In this document: positions 41,840 to 50,032 of the stretch, in pieces
Layout: every line of letters starts with the position of its first letter
Numbering within the stretch: the stretch's first letter is position 1
Origin: Gammaproteobacteria bacterium
GTDB lineage: Bacteria > Pseudomonadota > Gammaproteobacteria > Francisellales > CACEW01
Assembly: GCA_030652335.1 (NCBI GenBank)
Contig: JAUSAW010000014.1
Location: forward strand, 1 to 50,032
Direction of reading: 5' to 3'
Length of the DNA stretch: 50,032 nt
The notes under the pieces: model-generated
What the model was told of the DNA's origin: nothing
Databases searched by the model: none
The model's input: the letters and a program-made list of their open reading frames with translations, nothing else
Made by a program: the position numbers and the translations under genes

Positions 41840-44125
41840 ATGCTTATTTCCCACAAATCTCTTTATGGCCTGATCCTGTTCTTCCTTTTTGTTATAATAA
41901 CTGGATGCACGGATCCGGCAGTAAAAAAGACGGAACATTTTCAGAAAGGGATGGAATATGTTAGCGCCAAAAATGAAAAGGCTGCCATTATTGAATTCCG
42001 TAATGCCATTCAAATTGACCCCAAGTATGCAGAGGCACGTTATCAGCTTGGTTTGACCTATCTAAAAACCGGCCAGGCCGGTGAGGCATTTAAAGAACTT
42101 GAACGGGCTGCCAGCCTTGATCCGAAAAATAGTGATGCTCTTTTAAAAACCGCTGAGATGTATTTTTTGGAAAAAAAGTATAAGGAGAGCCGGGAAAAGA
42201 TTCTTGCAATTTTTACAGTCGATAAGGAGTTTGCTGACGCCTATGCTCTGCTCTCTCAGCTTGAGCTGGCGGAAGGAAATGTTCCTGAGTCTGAAAAGGC
42301 AGTAATGCAGGCTTTACAGTTGAAGCCTGAGGAGAGCCGTTATTATATTATTCATGCACGTATTCTAATGGTATCAAATAAGATCAAGGAGGCGGAAGCA
42401 GCACTGAAAAAAGCTATCCAAATTGATCCGGATCCAAATAATTACAAAGCACTTGTTGCGTTCTATACGACCCAGAAAAGAGATCAGGAGGCAGAACAGA
42501 TTCTTCAGGAACTCCTTGCCAAGAATCCGGACGCCCCGGAATCGTATCTCGATTTGGCGAAGTTTTACATGCATAAAGGGGACTCGGCGGCGGCAGAGAA
42601 AAATATTCTGTCAGCTATCGATAAAAGACCTGACTCTGCCGAGATGTATCTTGTGTTGGGTAATTTTTATCATAAAACCCGGAATTTTGAAAAAGCCGAA
42701 AAAGCCTACAAGGACGCCATTGGCAAATCACCAAAATCTGAAGATATAAAGGCAGTATTGGCCAATTTTTATTACGAAACCCGGAAATATGAGCTTGCTG
42801 ACCAGGAATCCGCTGCAATCCTGGCTGGTAATGCTCAGCACCCTATGGCGAGTCTCGTCAAGGCTAAGTTGCTGCTCCGAGATCAGAAAAACAGTGAGGC
42901 CCTGACCATTCTTGATCGACTGGTCAGGGATGTTCCGCGCTGGGGAGAGGCCTTTTATTGGAAAAGTGTGGCTCACCTTAACAAGGGCGAAACGGAACTG
43001 TCATTCAATACGGTTGATCAGGCTCTCAAGCTGGCTCCCAATGATCCTAACGTGCGGACTCTGCTGGCTCATCATCTGTTCTTGAAAAGAGATTTCGAGG
43101 CTGCCAAGAAAGACGCCATCATGGCATTACAGTTAGAGCCGAGTAATTTTCGGGCAGCAATTATCCTTGGTAAATCTCTCGTGTCCCTCGGGAAAAGTGA
43201 TGATGCCGTGAAGCTTTTTACAGAAATGGAGGTCCATGCTCCAGAAAATATTGAAATTCTTTATAATAAAGCTGCGGCCTATCTTGTTCAGAAAAACATC
43301 CAGCAGGCAACAGACAGTCTTGAAAAGATTCTAACCTTGCAACCGGATTTCATCCCGGCGTTGGTAGCCATGAGCGGCATATTGATTCAACAGAAAAATG
43401 TTGACAAGGCCATTGCTCTGGTCAGAAAGCATCTTCAAGGCTCTCCCAAAAAACTCGAGTATTATCTCTTGCTGGCCGGGATTCTTGATAAGTATGGTTC
43501 TTCCCCGGATGAGGCCTTAAAGCTGTTGCGGCAAGCCCAGGAAATTGCCCCCGATTCTCCTCGTACTTATATTATGACGGCTGCTCTTTTGGTGCGTATG
43601 GGAAAAACAGATGAGGCGATCAAGGAGTATAAAATATTGACTAAAAAAAACCCGGATTCTGCTGAGGGTTACATGGCCCTGGGAACTCTACTCGATCAAA
43701 GTGGTGATTTTACCGTTGCCAAAAACAACTATGTGAAGGCCTTGGAGCTTCAACCCAAGTTTGCCGCCGCTGCCAATAATCTTGCATGGTTGATCGCCAA
43801 TAGTCCAAATCCAGACCTGGGAGAGGCTTTACGCCTAGCGCTTGTTGCCAAGGAGGCATTTCCGGAAGACCCTTATATCACAGATACTCTGGGGTGGGTC
43901 CATTATAAGCGAGGTTCCCACAAACTGGCTCTGACCCAATTCAGCATGGCGACGGAGAAGCTGCCTGATATGGCAATCCTGCATTATCACCTTGCTCTGG
44001 CTCTCAACGGTGACGGGCAAAAAGAACAGGCAAAAAATGAACTCATTAAAAGTCTTGCCGTCAAAGATAGTTTTCCTGAATACCCTGAGGCGGAAAAATT
44101 GTTGAAGGAAATCAACCGGAATTAA
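41840..44125 (+). CDS. TPR-repeat lipoprotein, PrsT-like (PEP-CTERM/EPS system)
   Basis: 761 residues. It is a lipoprotein: signal with lipobox VIITGC (Cys ~23). The rest is about 18-20 tetratricopeptide repeats of 34 residues (A-x-Y-Q-L-G-x-x-Y, A-x4-A-x-x-L-x-P), such as YAEARYQLGLTYLKTGQAGEA and PDSAEGYMALGTLLDQSGDF, to the end. This agrees with the PrsT TPR lipoprotein of exosortase systems, thought to scaffold the export complex; it is slightly shorter than the usual ~900. ATG at 41840 has GGAG 6 nt upstream; a TTG 12 nt earlier is rejected. It is divergent from the export operon. Confidence 0.88.
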   Translation: MLISHKSLYGLILFFLFVIITGCTDPAVKKTEHFQKGMEYVSAKNEKAAIIEFRNAIQIDPKYAEARYQLGLTYLKTGQAGEAFKELERAASLDPKNSDALLKTAEMYFLEKKYKESREKILAIFTVDKEFADAYALLSQLELAEGNVPESEKAVMQALQLKPEESRYYIIHARILMVSNKIKEAEAALKKAIQIDPDPNNYKALVAFYTTQKRDQEAEQILQELLAKNPDAPESYLDLAKFYMHKGDSAAAEKNILSAIDKRPDSAEMYLVLGNFYHKTRNFEKAEKAYKDAIGKSPKSEDIKAVLANFYYETRKYELADQESAAILAGNAQHPMASLVKAKLLLRDQKNSEALTILDRLVRDVPRWGEAFYWKSVAHLNKGETELSFNTVDQALKLAPNDPNVRTLLAHHLFLKRDFEAAKKDAIMALQLEPSNFRAAIILGKSLVSLGKSDDAVKLFTEMEVHAPENIEILYNKAAAYLVQKNIQQATDSLEKILTLQPDFIPALVAMSGILIQQKNVDKAIALVRKHLQGSPKKLEYYLLLAGILDKYGSSPDEALKLLRQAQEIAPDSPRTYIMTAALLVRMGKTDEAIKEYKILTKKNPDSAEGYMALGTLLDQSGDFTVAKNNYVKALELQPKFAAAANNLAWLIANSPNPDLGEALRLALVAKEAFPEDPYITDTLGWVHYKRGSHKLALTQFSMATEKLPDMAILHYHLALALNGDGQKEQAKNELIKSLAVKDSFPEYPEAEKLLKEINRN

Positions 44126-44144
44126 CAGCTTCTTGTCGTTGCTC

Positions 44145-44312
44145 ATGAAAAAAACCTATGTTATCGGTGACATTCATGGCTGTCATGTTCCTCTCAAAGA
44201 GCTGTTAGCAAAGATCAGCCCCGATCCTATTCGGGATCGGGTGATTTTTCTGGGTGATTACATCATCATGGGGGAAAACCGCTGGGACGTCCCAGGAAAC
44301 AAACTGAATTGA
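44145..44312 (+). pseudogene. Truncated metallophosphoesterase (PP2A/ApaH-like) interrupted by an IS fragment
   Basis: A 55-codon frame begins MKKTYVIGDIHGC and continues DRVIFLGDYI. These are the first two metal-site motifs (G-D-I-H-G and G-D-Y) of calcineurin-like serine/threonine phosphatases, normally 200-260 residues. After GDYI (at ~44265) the similarity stops and the frame runs into the end of an IS5-type transposase fragment in a different frame. The rest of the gene is missing. ATG at 44145 is 19 bp after the TPR gene stop. Confidence 0.8.
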
Positions 44313-44644
44313 ATGTGGAAGAGCTCCGGAAAGCAAAGGCACAGCGAAAACGAGATGCCTTGGATCGTATTCCCATAGAAGGGAAGTTCGGCCAGGGTAA
44401 GAACGGGTATCGGCTCAATTATATCCGTGCCAGGACTGTAAAGACAGCCGAGGCATGGATCAGAACCATCTTCCTGGTGATGAACCTGCTGATTTTAAGC
44501 AGGATTTTGTGCGCTCGGAGAATGAAGGCTGTAAAGTCCAGCTTCTTACGATATCTTTCAGATCAATTCTCGTTGCTGAGATTAGAATTGGAGTTATTTG
44601 GTCTGGAAACCTGGCAATCTATTAAGCTGAGAATGAGTTTTTGA
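44273..44644 (+). mobile_element. IS5-family transposase, C-terminal fragment
   Basis: The frame reads GKPLGRPRKQTELN, then LRKAKAQRKRDALDRIPIEGKFGQGKNG, then YRLNYIRARTVKT and FLVMNLLILSRIL, up to a stop at 44644. This is the C-terminal part (with the catalytic E in IPIEGKFGQGKNG) of an IS5-type DDE transposase. The N-terminal ~two thirds is absent; the first similar codons begin at about 44273 directly after the phosphatase fragment. GAGGAAGCTC at 44643-44652 may be the terminal repeat. It is a decayed IS that cut the phosphatase gene. Confidence 0.82.
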
Positions 44645-44665
44645 GGAAGCTCTAATTAGAATTTT

Positions 44666-46207
44666 TTATTCGTTCAGTACCTCTACCTCTACCTCGACCC
44701 GCCTGGTATCTTGTTCCTGCCCCATGTCATTCCCTCTATTTTCATTACTGGCTATATTAATTGTATCGAGAGGGATTCCTTTTCCTGCTAAAATATTTTT
44801 AACGGAAGTAGCTCGGAATCCTGCAAGTTTTTTATTATACTGAGCACTGCCTGTAGAATCGGTATAACCACGGATAGTAATCCTTGTATTTTTTTTGCGT
44901 AACACTGCGTCTGAAAATTTCTCCAGTTCTACCAAAGATACGGCGCTCATCTCAAGAGAGTCGCTTGCAAAAGAAATAACTACAATATCAAGAGGACGCT
45001 CGGCATCAGGACTTTCTACTCTATTCGCAGGAGTAGATACGGTTTTGTCAATGGACATACTTGCTTTTTTTAAATCGATATCTGCCGGTGGTGGCTCAGG
45101 AGGAGCTTCGGGAATGACAATATCCTGTCGATCTGCTTGAGATATTTGAAATGGTTCGGGGGAAACTTCAGGGAGAATGTCTTTTTGTCTCTTATTGATA
45201 TATTCCGATAGGATGGTCTGAATTTTTGAAAAGTCAGCGGGGAAGAAGGACGATGATGAATGGAAAAAAACATATATGAGAACAAAAAGTATACATATAA
45301 CAACAGCATAACCTATGTATTTCAGTGGAGCGTGCCTGTTACCTGTTGATTTGCTATCCTGATTTTCTTCTTTTTTGTTACCGTACCGATTAGCTTTATT
45401 TGCTAAGGAAAAATCCAGCTCCAGCGCGCATTCTTTGATGATTTTTTTTTGTATCTGTTTGCTTGAGGTGATAAATCCTGTCAATAAAGCCCGATCGGAG
45501 ATGACATTAATCAGGCGCGGGTATCCATTGGAGAATTGGAAAATTTCACGAATCGCACTTTTATTAAAGATTTTTCTGTTTGCCCCAGCAACAGTCAAAC
45601 GATGTTCAATATATTTTTCCGTTTCCTCAAGAGATAAGGGGAGGATGTTGTAGTTCACCGTTATCCTTTGCCTGATTGCTTTGTTTTCGGGAAGAAGGAG
45701 AATATCAATAAATTCGAGCTGTCCAATAAAGAAGATATTGATCAGTTTGGTTCCGTTATTCTCGAGATTGGATAAAAGCCTAATCTCTTCAAGCAGATCG
45801 TGGTTTAGTAGTTGACACTCATCCACAATGAGTAATAATCTCTTGCCCTGATAATGTTGGTCGAGCAGGAATTTACCAAAAGTGATGAGAAAGAGACCTT
45901 TGGTTGTAAGTTTTCCGGCCAAACCGAAGGCTTTTGCGATATGGGAAAAAAAATCAGGTTTATTGAGCAAGGGGTCATTGATAACCGCGACCAGATCATG
46001 TTTATCAAGATCTTGCAGGAACGCGTTGATAATGGTTGTTTTCCCCACACCAATATCGCCTGTTAACAGCAAGAAACTTTTATCTTCCAGGAGTCCGTAC
46101 TTCAGGGTAGCAAGCGCTTCCTTGTGTTTTTCGCCAAACCAGAGAAATGCAGGGTCTGTGTTTATTTGAAATGGTTTTTGTGCAAGGTGATAATATTCGA
46201 GATACAT
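44666..46207 (-). CDS. ExeA/PrsM-like AAA ATPase fused to an OmpA peptidoglycan-binding domain
   Basis: 513 residues. The N-terminal ~270 residues are a secretion-type AAA ATPase of PEP-CTERM loci: YYHLAQKPFQINTDPAF, Walker A LLTGDIGVGKTT (about 48-59), Walker B LLLIVDECQLL, then LPLSLEETEKYIEHRL, GYPRLINVISDRALL. A single membrane segment follows (~295-313) and the C-terminus is an OmpA-like domain (DIVVISFASDSLEMS, ITIRGYTDSTGSAQYNKKLAGFRATSVKNIL, then a short tail). ExeA-type ATPases have a C-terminal peptidoglycan domain of another type; here OmpA replaces it. It is predicted to link cytoplasmic ATP use to the cell wall near the export complex. It is bracketed by two IS scars. Confidence 0.87.
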   Translation of the reverse strand: MYLEYYHLAQKPFQINTDPAFLWFGEKHKEALATLKYGLLEDKSFLLLTGDIGVGKTTIINAFLQDLDKHDLVAVINDPLLNKPDFFSHIAKAFGLAGKLTTKGLFLITFGKFLLDQHYQGKRLLLIVDECQLLNHDLLEEIRLLSNLENNGTKLINIFFIGQLEFIDILLLPENKAIRQRITVNYNILPLSLEETEKYIEHRLTVAGANRKIFNKSAIREIFQFSNGYPRLINVISDRALLTGFITSSKQIQKKIIKECALELDFSLANKANRYGNKKEENQDSKSTGNRHAPLKYIGYAVVICILFVLIYVFFHSSSSFFPADFSKIQTILSEYINKRQKDILPEVSPEPFQISQADRQDIVIPEAPPEPPPADIDLKKASMSIDKTVSTPANRVESPDAERPLDIVVISFASDSLEMSAVSLVELEKFSDAVLRKKNTRITIRGYTDSTGSAQYNKKLAGFRATSVKNILAGKGIPLDTINIASNENRGNDMGQEQDTRRVEVEVEVLNE

Positions 46208-46458
46208 ATATTCTTTCTACCGCACGCGTCCTACATATGAATTCTTCCATTACTCAACCATGGGCCGCTGGTTTTCACCTCTGAACCAGAAAGAGTAACT
46301 CGATTAGGCGGCTGGCCTTGGGTCATTAATAGTATTTCTTTGAATCACTGCTGTCTCATAAATGATCAATAATGAATGGCCAGGAGAGCCTCTTGCAGTA
46401 TAATGAATTTCATAAAAACATTAGCCATAACAAGAAGATCCGAACCATAATTTATTAT

Positions 46459-46742
46459 AACACACTCCTTAATCACATTACTGTAATTATTACAAGACAT
46501 GAATTTGATTCCTTGGCTGAACAACATCACTCCGGTCAGAAATTTCGCTCTTTCAATCGCTGGAGTCAGGTCATGGCGATGATCATCGGACAATTATCCA
46601 GTCGAAAAAGCCTGAGAGATATCATCGATAATCTCAAGCTACAGCATCCCAAATTGTACCATCTTGGAATTAAAAAAACTTCCAGGGCAACCCCTTGCAA
46701 GAGTGAATGAAAAACAGCCAAGTTCTCTCTACGAATCATTAA
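46459..46742 (+). mobile_element. IS4-family transposase remnant, N-terminal, frameshifted
   Basis: The frame reads NTLLNHITVII, then TRHEFDSLAEQHHSGQKF, then RWSQVMAMIIGQLSSRKSLRDIIDNL and KLYHLGIKKTSRAT. This is the N-terminal domain of IS4-family transposases. A CCCC run at 46691-46694 shifts the frame; removing one C continues as ATLARVNEKQPSSLYESL, the expected family sequence. After about 46742 the similarity ends. It is an inactive scar. No partner terminal repeat is identified. The frame opens at 46372 but its first 30 codons are unrelated. Confidence 0.85.
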
Positions 46743-46856
46743 TCCTTATCTTGGACTCCTTCTCTTGATGGCTTTCATGCAAGCGATTGCCGTGGAGTAC
46801 CTTTCGAGAGAAATTAAGTCCCATCCAACCACATTTTATTAATGTCGCCGAAGACT

Positions 46857-48122
46857 TTAGCCACTGAAGGCAAACACTCGATTACGGCCGGAACACTTTA
46901 CCCTGTAGAGTGCCTCGTCGGCCTGCCTGAGCAGGGTGTCCAGGTTGGCTTTTCTATCGACGGTAAGCGTAGTGAGGCCAATGGAGACGGTCAGACTTAT
47001 CGAAGCGCCCGTCTCAGTGGTCATGGTTTGGCTGGCGATGAATTGGCGCAACCGTTCTGCAACTTCAAAGGCACCTTTACCATCGGTCTCGGGCAGGATT
47101 ACTGCAAATTCCTCTCCTCCGAGACGGCCTATGATATCTATTTCACGCAGGGCTTCCCGGCAATGAGCAGCAAACATTTGCAGGGTGATATCACCTGCAT
47201 GATGGCCATGAGTATCGTTGATGTTCTTGAAACAGTCAATGTCCAGCATCAGCAGGGACATTGGGTGTCCGTAGCGCAGCGTCCGTTCGACCTCTTCTTC
47301 GCCCCGCTCAATAAAATGGCGGCGGCTGTCGAGGCCGGTGAGGTAATCGCATTGCGCCTGGCGCCGGAGTTCATGTTCAAGGATCTTACGGTCAGTAATA
47401 TCACGAACCACCGAGACAATAAAATTCCTTTTCTGGAAGGAAACATAGCTGGCGTTTATCTCCACAGGGATATGACTGCCATCCTTGCGAATATGTTCAG
47501 CTTCAAAGAGGCTGCTTTGTTTGCGAACACCGGCTACATGAGCGTGCCAGGCGGGCATATCAACGAAACTCTTTGAGATATCGATACCCCGAAGAGACAT
47601 TAGCTCCGCAGTGCTGTATCCCAGGCTGGACAATGTCTTTTCGTTAAAGTAGACGAAGCTGCTAGTATCGGCATCGAGGATGAAAATGGCGTCATTGCTT
47701 TGATTGATCAGGGACTGCAGCTGGGAAAGCTCTTCCCTGGAAAGATAGCTCTTGTTAATATCCGTGATCAGGGACTGTTTGGAAAAGCTGCCATCAGTAT
47801 TGCAAATGGGGGTGTTGATGATATTGTACCAGCGGTCATCCTTAGGACTTCTCAATTGGTATTGGATTGGTTTTTGCTCGCGGAATAATCTGTCATTGTT
47901 GCACCAGGGGCAGACATCATCACAACCATGCAGGATCTTATAGCAGTATTCACCGGTGGCGTCATACCCGGTACGCTCTCGCAACTTGTCGTTCATGTAC
48001 TGGATGCGATAATCTTGAGAGCAGATGTAGATAATACCATTAAAGGCCTGAGCCAGTGCACTAAAGTCTGGCATACACAGCGCGGGCTCGGTCACTTTGT
48101 TCGGGTCAGTAAAAAAAGACAT
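46857..48122 (-). CDS. Diguanylate cyclase with two PAS domains (PAS-PAS-GGDEF)
   Basis: 421 residues. An N-terminal Cys-containing PAS (~15-125, CYKILHGCDDVCPWC), a second PAS (~130-245), then a GGDEF domain: DYLTGLDSRRHFIE, LMLDIDCFKNINDTHGHHAGD, and the active-site GGEEF (335-339, RLGGEEFAVILPE). The inhibition site R-E-I-D (326-329) is 5 residues upstream, so product feedback is likely. It should make cyclic-di-GMP, the ligand of PilZ proteins such as that at 33099. ATG at 48122 follows GGGGAT. No membrane segment is seen, so it is cytoplasmic. A link to the EPS locus is by proximity. Confidence 0.93.
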   Translation of the reverse strand: MSFFTDPNKVTEPALCMPDFSALAQAFNGIIYICSQDYRIQYMNDKLRERTGYDATGEYCYKILHGCDDVCPWCNNDRLFREQKPIQYQLRSPKDDRWYNIINTPICNTDGSFSKQSLITDINKSYLSREELSQLQSLINQSNDAIFILDADTSSFVYFNEKTLSSLGYSTAELMSLRGIDISKSFVDMPAWHAHVAGVRKQSSLFEAEHIRKDGSHIPVEINASYVSFQKRNFIVSVVRDITDRKILEHELRRQAQCDYLTGLDSRRHFIERGEEEVERTLRYGHPMSLLMLDIDCFKNINDTHGHHAGDITLQMFAAHCREALREIDIIGRLGGEEFAVILPETDGKGAFEVAERLRQFIASQTMTTETGASISLTVSIGLTTLTVDRKANLDTLLRQADEALYRVKCSGRNRVFAFSG

Positions 48123-48997
48123 TTATTATCCCCAATCAATTTCAAATAAACCTGGATAGAGTTTCTTTGCGCATTCCGGGAAGATTACATAGCTGAACTC
48201 AGATCCTGAGTATGCTTGGATATAGAACTCAATTTAATGTTCCAGCTCATTTCCATCACGGTTCATCTTGCATAATGACGAGCAGTTCGGCTGGCAGACC
48301 ATACTCCCCCAAAAACCACAATTAGATTCATCGCAATTTTCAATCCAGGAAAAAAAAATACCAAATAATTATTTACTGAGGACGTAGACGTAAGGGATTC
48401 AAACACGATCGAGCCAGATAAATACCATGTAAATCATAAGCATGCTGTCACATAGCCGATACTTAAATAAAAAAATTGGATTTTGCGTTTCGCTATTCGT
48501 GGCGAGTAAACTCGACTAAGCTAATTTTTACTCAAAAAAACATCAACCATTGGATGATTACATCAAAAATGATATCACAAAGTGATTTTATGTACAAAAA
48601 AATTCGAACCATACTTCAATGTGTCCACTTTTACTTGACCACGTCAATCAGGAATAAGCTAAAGTTGCAGTTCTTCTCAAATGCTTGACCTTGCCACTGG
48701 CTCCCTTCTGATATTTCTGTTTTGATGTTGTTGTTTGGGTAGGAGTATTATAGGGTATTTTTTATGATTTTGGATGGAATTGGAGTGGGCTGTGACTTTT
48801 TGGTTTTTACTGCCGAGGGTGTTGTCGGTGGTAGGGGATTAAATGTTGTCCTCAACGAACAATTCAGGGTATATTCCATACTGTTTGGGAGGGGAAAATG
48901 CCTGTTTTTGTCGGCTGGACCTTTACACTGGAAAACGAATTTTTATCACCTATCACCTCTGACCCCATAATATTCAAGGATAGAAAGAGGATCCTCC
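48123..48997. other. Long non-coding gap between diguanylate cyclase and efflux genes
   Basis: About 875 bp. Small frames exist (48476-48688 and 48764-48970) but they have no family resemblance and no good start signals. TGTCCACTTTTACTTGACCA at 48620-48639 resembles the end of some insertion sequences (IS21-like), but no transposase is visible. I see nothing firmer. It may mark the border of the EPS locus. Confidence 0.4.
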
Positions 48998-50023
48998 ATG
49001 AAAAGGAAACTTCCAGTTTTATTGGTCCTGATCGCCTTCCTCACCGGTGGCGCCATTTACTGGAGTATGCAGCAGCGTGAACCCGCCATAAAAGATCTTT
49101 TGATCCTCTATGGCAATGTCGATATCCGCAAGGTGGATCTCGGATTCCGGGTCGGGGGAAAAATTTCCGCGATTGCCTTTGAAGAAGGAGATCGTGTCCA
49201 ATCCGGGCAAATAATCGCTCGCCTCGAAAACACCCCTTACCAGGACGAACTCAACCTGGCCCTGGCCCAGCAGGAGCAGGCGGCCGCGAATCTGGCGAAA
49301 ATGGAGGCCGGCAGTCGGCCCCAGGAAATTGCCCAGGCTGAGGCATTAGTACGGGAAAGACAGGCCACGGTCAGCAATCTGGAGATCGAGTACCAGCGCA
49401 TGAATGCCCTGTTAAAGAGTAATGCCATTGCCCGCCAGTTGTTCGACAATGTCGCTGCCGGCCTGACCGAGACCAGAGCCCGCCTGGCTACCGCCAAAGC
49501 AGGACTGAAACTGGCCCGCGAGGGATTCCGAGCCGAGGACATCGACGCGGCACGGGCCGCCCTGCACGCTGCCGAGGCGCACTCCGCCAGCGCCCGCACC
49601 CGGTTGGAAGATACGGTATGCAAGGCTCCGGACACCGGCATTATCCTGACCCGGGTGGAAGAGCCAGGGGCCATTGTCGGCACCGGTCAGACCGTGCTGA
49701 CCCTCTCCCTCGACTCCCCGGTGTGGATTCGCGCCTATATCGAGGAACCGGACCTGGGGCGCATCTATCCGGGGATGACAGCCCAGATCTTTACCGATTC
49801 CCGGCCGCAACAACCTTTTGCAGGGCATGTAGGATATATTTCTCCCGAGGCGGAATTCACCCCGAAAACCGTGCAGACCAAGGAATTACGAACACGGCTG
49901 GTCTATCAGGTGCGCATCATTGCCGACAACCCGGACCATGGCTTGCGGCAGGGAATGCCGGTAACCGTGAAACTGCGGGCAGACGAGCAGCAAACCCGTT
50001 CTGCATCCAGCCATGCCCAATGA
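48998..50023 (+). CDS. HlyD-type periplasmic adaptor of an ABC efflux system
   Basis: 341 residues. An N-terminal membrane anchor (LPVLLVLIAFLTGGAIYWSM, ~4-23), then GFRVGGKISAIAFEEGDRVQSGQIIARLENTPYQ (biotinyl-lipoyl-like half motif), a long coiled-coil of Ala/Glu/Gln-rich helices (NLALAQQEQ...RAALHAAEAH), then the second half TVCKAPDTGIILTRVEEPGAIVGTGQ and a beta-barrel domain. This is the membrane-fusion-protein family, of the YbhG/YhiI type joined to ABC exporters. GAGG precedes ATG at 48998 by 7 nt. A downstream gene overlaps its end, as expected for an ATPase. Base composition looks more GC-rich than the EPS genes, so it may belong to a separate module. Confidence 0.87.
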   Translation: MKRKLPVLLVLIAFLTGGAIYWSMQQREPAIKDLLILYGNVDIRKVDLGFRVGGKISAIAFEEGDRVQSGQIIARLENTPYQDELNLALAQQEQAAANLAKMEAGSRPQEIAQAEALVRERQATVSNLEIEYQRMNALLKSNAIARQLFDNVAAGLTETRARLATAKAGLKLAREGFRAEDIDAARAALHAAEAHSASARTRLEDTVCKAPDTGIILTRVEEPGAIVGTGQTVLTLSLDSPVWIRAYIEEPDLGRIYPGMTAQIFTDSRPQQPFAGHVGYISPEAEFTPKTVQTKELRTRLVYQVRIIADNPDHGLRQGMPVTVKLRADEQQTRSASSHAQ

Positions 50024-50032
50024 ATCGCTGGT
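50013..50032 (+). CDS. Possible start of the next gene (ABC ATPase?), cut by window end
   Basis: Within the last bases of the adaptor gene an ATG at 50013 opens a frame MPNESL running off the window; another ATG at 50020 overlaps the adaptor stop (ATGA) in another frame. Adaptors of this type are usually followed by an ABC transporter ATPase. The sequence here is too short to tell which start is real. Confidence 0.3.

Noticed and set aside
41828..41842. GG-N10-GC at the start of the TPR gene as a -12/-24 promoter
   Set aside because: It overlaps the ribosome-binding site and start codon, so it would give a transcript lacking the start; a chance match.
48476..48688. A 70-codon plus-strand frame
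   Set aside because: No start signal, unusual composition and no family features; probably random in AT-rich DNA.
1..50032. CRISPR array or tRNA/rRNA genes
   Set aside because: The only direct tandem repeat is the PKD-coding one, and no cloverleaf or rRNA-like sequence was seen by eye.

Overview
The window is most of an exopolysaccharide (EPS) synthesis, export and protein-sorting locus of the PEP-CTERM/exosortase type, from a Gram-negative bacterium. It encodes an outer-membrane beta-barrel, a Wza-type export protein, a lipoprotein and secretin-ATPase-like machinery. The exosortase/PEP-CTERM genes, sigma-54 control, PAS proteins rich in cysteine, and a lone APS kinase without sulfate-activating partners suggest a Desulfobacterota sulfate reducer, perhaps a Desulfobulbales relative. 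That taxonomic guess is inference; no rRNA or other marker gene is present. No tRNA, rRNA or CRISPR array was seen.

Layout, left to right. 1-2065 (+): the 3' end of a PKD-repeat surface protein and a VanZ-like membrane protein with a carbohydrate-binding-like tail. 2173-28958 (-): a long, mostly tightly packed run. Read in its transcription direction (right to left) it holds WecB, the priming sugar-phosphate transferase, a NodB-like deacetylase, a sugar-nucleotide epimerase, a remnant of UDP-glucose dehydrogenase, a WecG/TagA glycosyltransferase, a Wzy-like polymerase, a sulfotransferase, a Wzx-like flippase, APS kinase, a second deacetylase, a hexapeptide acetyltransferase, two more sulfotransferases, three GT4 glycosyltransferases, a secreted beta-helix protein, an exosortase-EpsI fusion, two CelD-type acyltransferases and a heparinase II/III-like lyase. 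29267-31249 (-): two PEP-CTERM substrates. 31798-41552 (-): GalE, a PilZ protein, a PAS/sigma-54 activator, a nucleotide-sugar dehydrogenase, a BY-kinase, a Wzz-type chain-length protein, an outer-membrane barrel and a Wza-type exporter. 41840-44125 (+): a PrsT-like TPR lipoprotein. 44145-46742: two insertion-sequence scars around an AAA ATPase-OmpA fusion. 46857-48122 (-): a PAS-GGDEF diguanylate cyclase. 48998-50032 (+): a HlyD-type efflux adaptor and probably the first codons of its ABC ATPase.

How it may work: WecB, a UDP-sugar dehydrogenase, GalE and a second epimerase supply nucleotide sugars. The priming transferase and glycosyltransferases build a lipid-linked repeat, Wzx flips it and Wzy with Wzz/BY-kinase polymerises it. 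The Wza-like protein, barrel, TPR lipoprotein and ATPase-OmpA protein serve the export path. Three sulfotransferases beside cysC predict a sulfated polymer. The exosortase would process the two PEP-CTERM proteins. Good -24/-12 (sigma-54) sites precede both PEP-CTERM genes, and a weaker one precedes the beta-helix gene, while a sigma-54 activator sits in the locus. This suggests the activator coordinates the secreted proteins with the polymer. A PilZ protein and a diguanylate cyclase point to cyclic-di-GMP input.

Limits: family calls rest on motifs read by eye, without database searches. Start codons were moved inward from the longest reading frame where a ribosome-binding site, coupling or a paralogue supported it.
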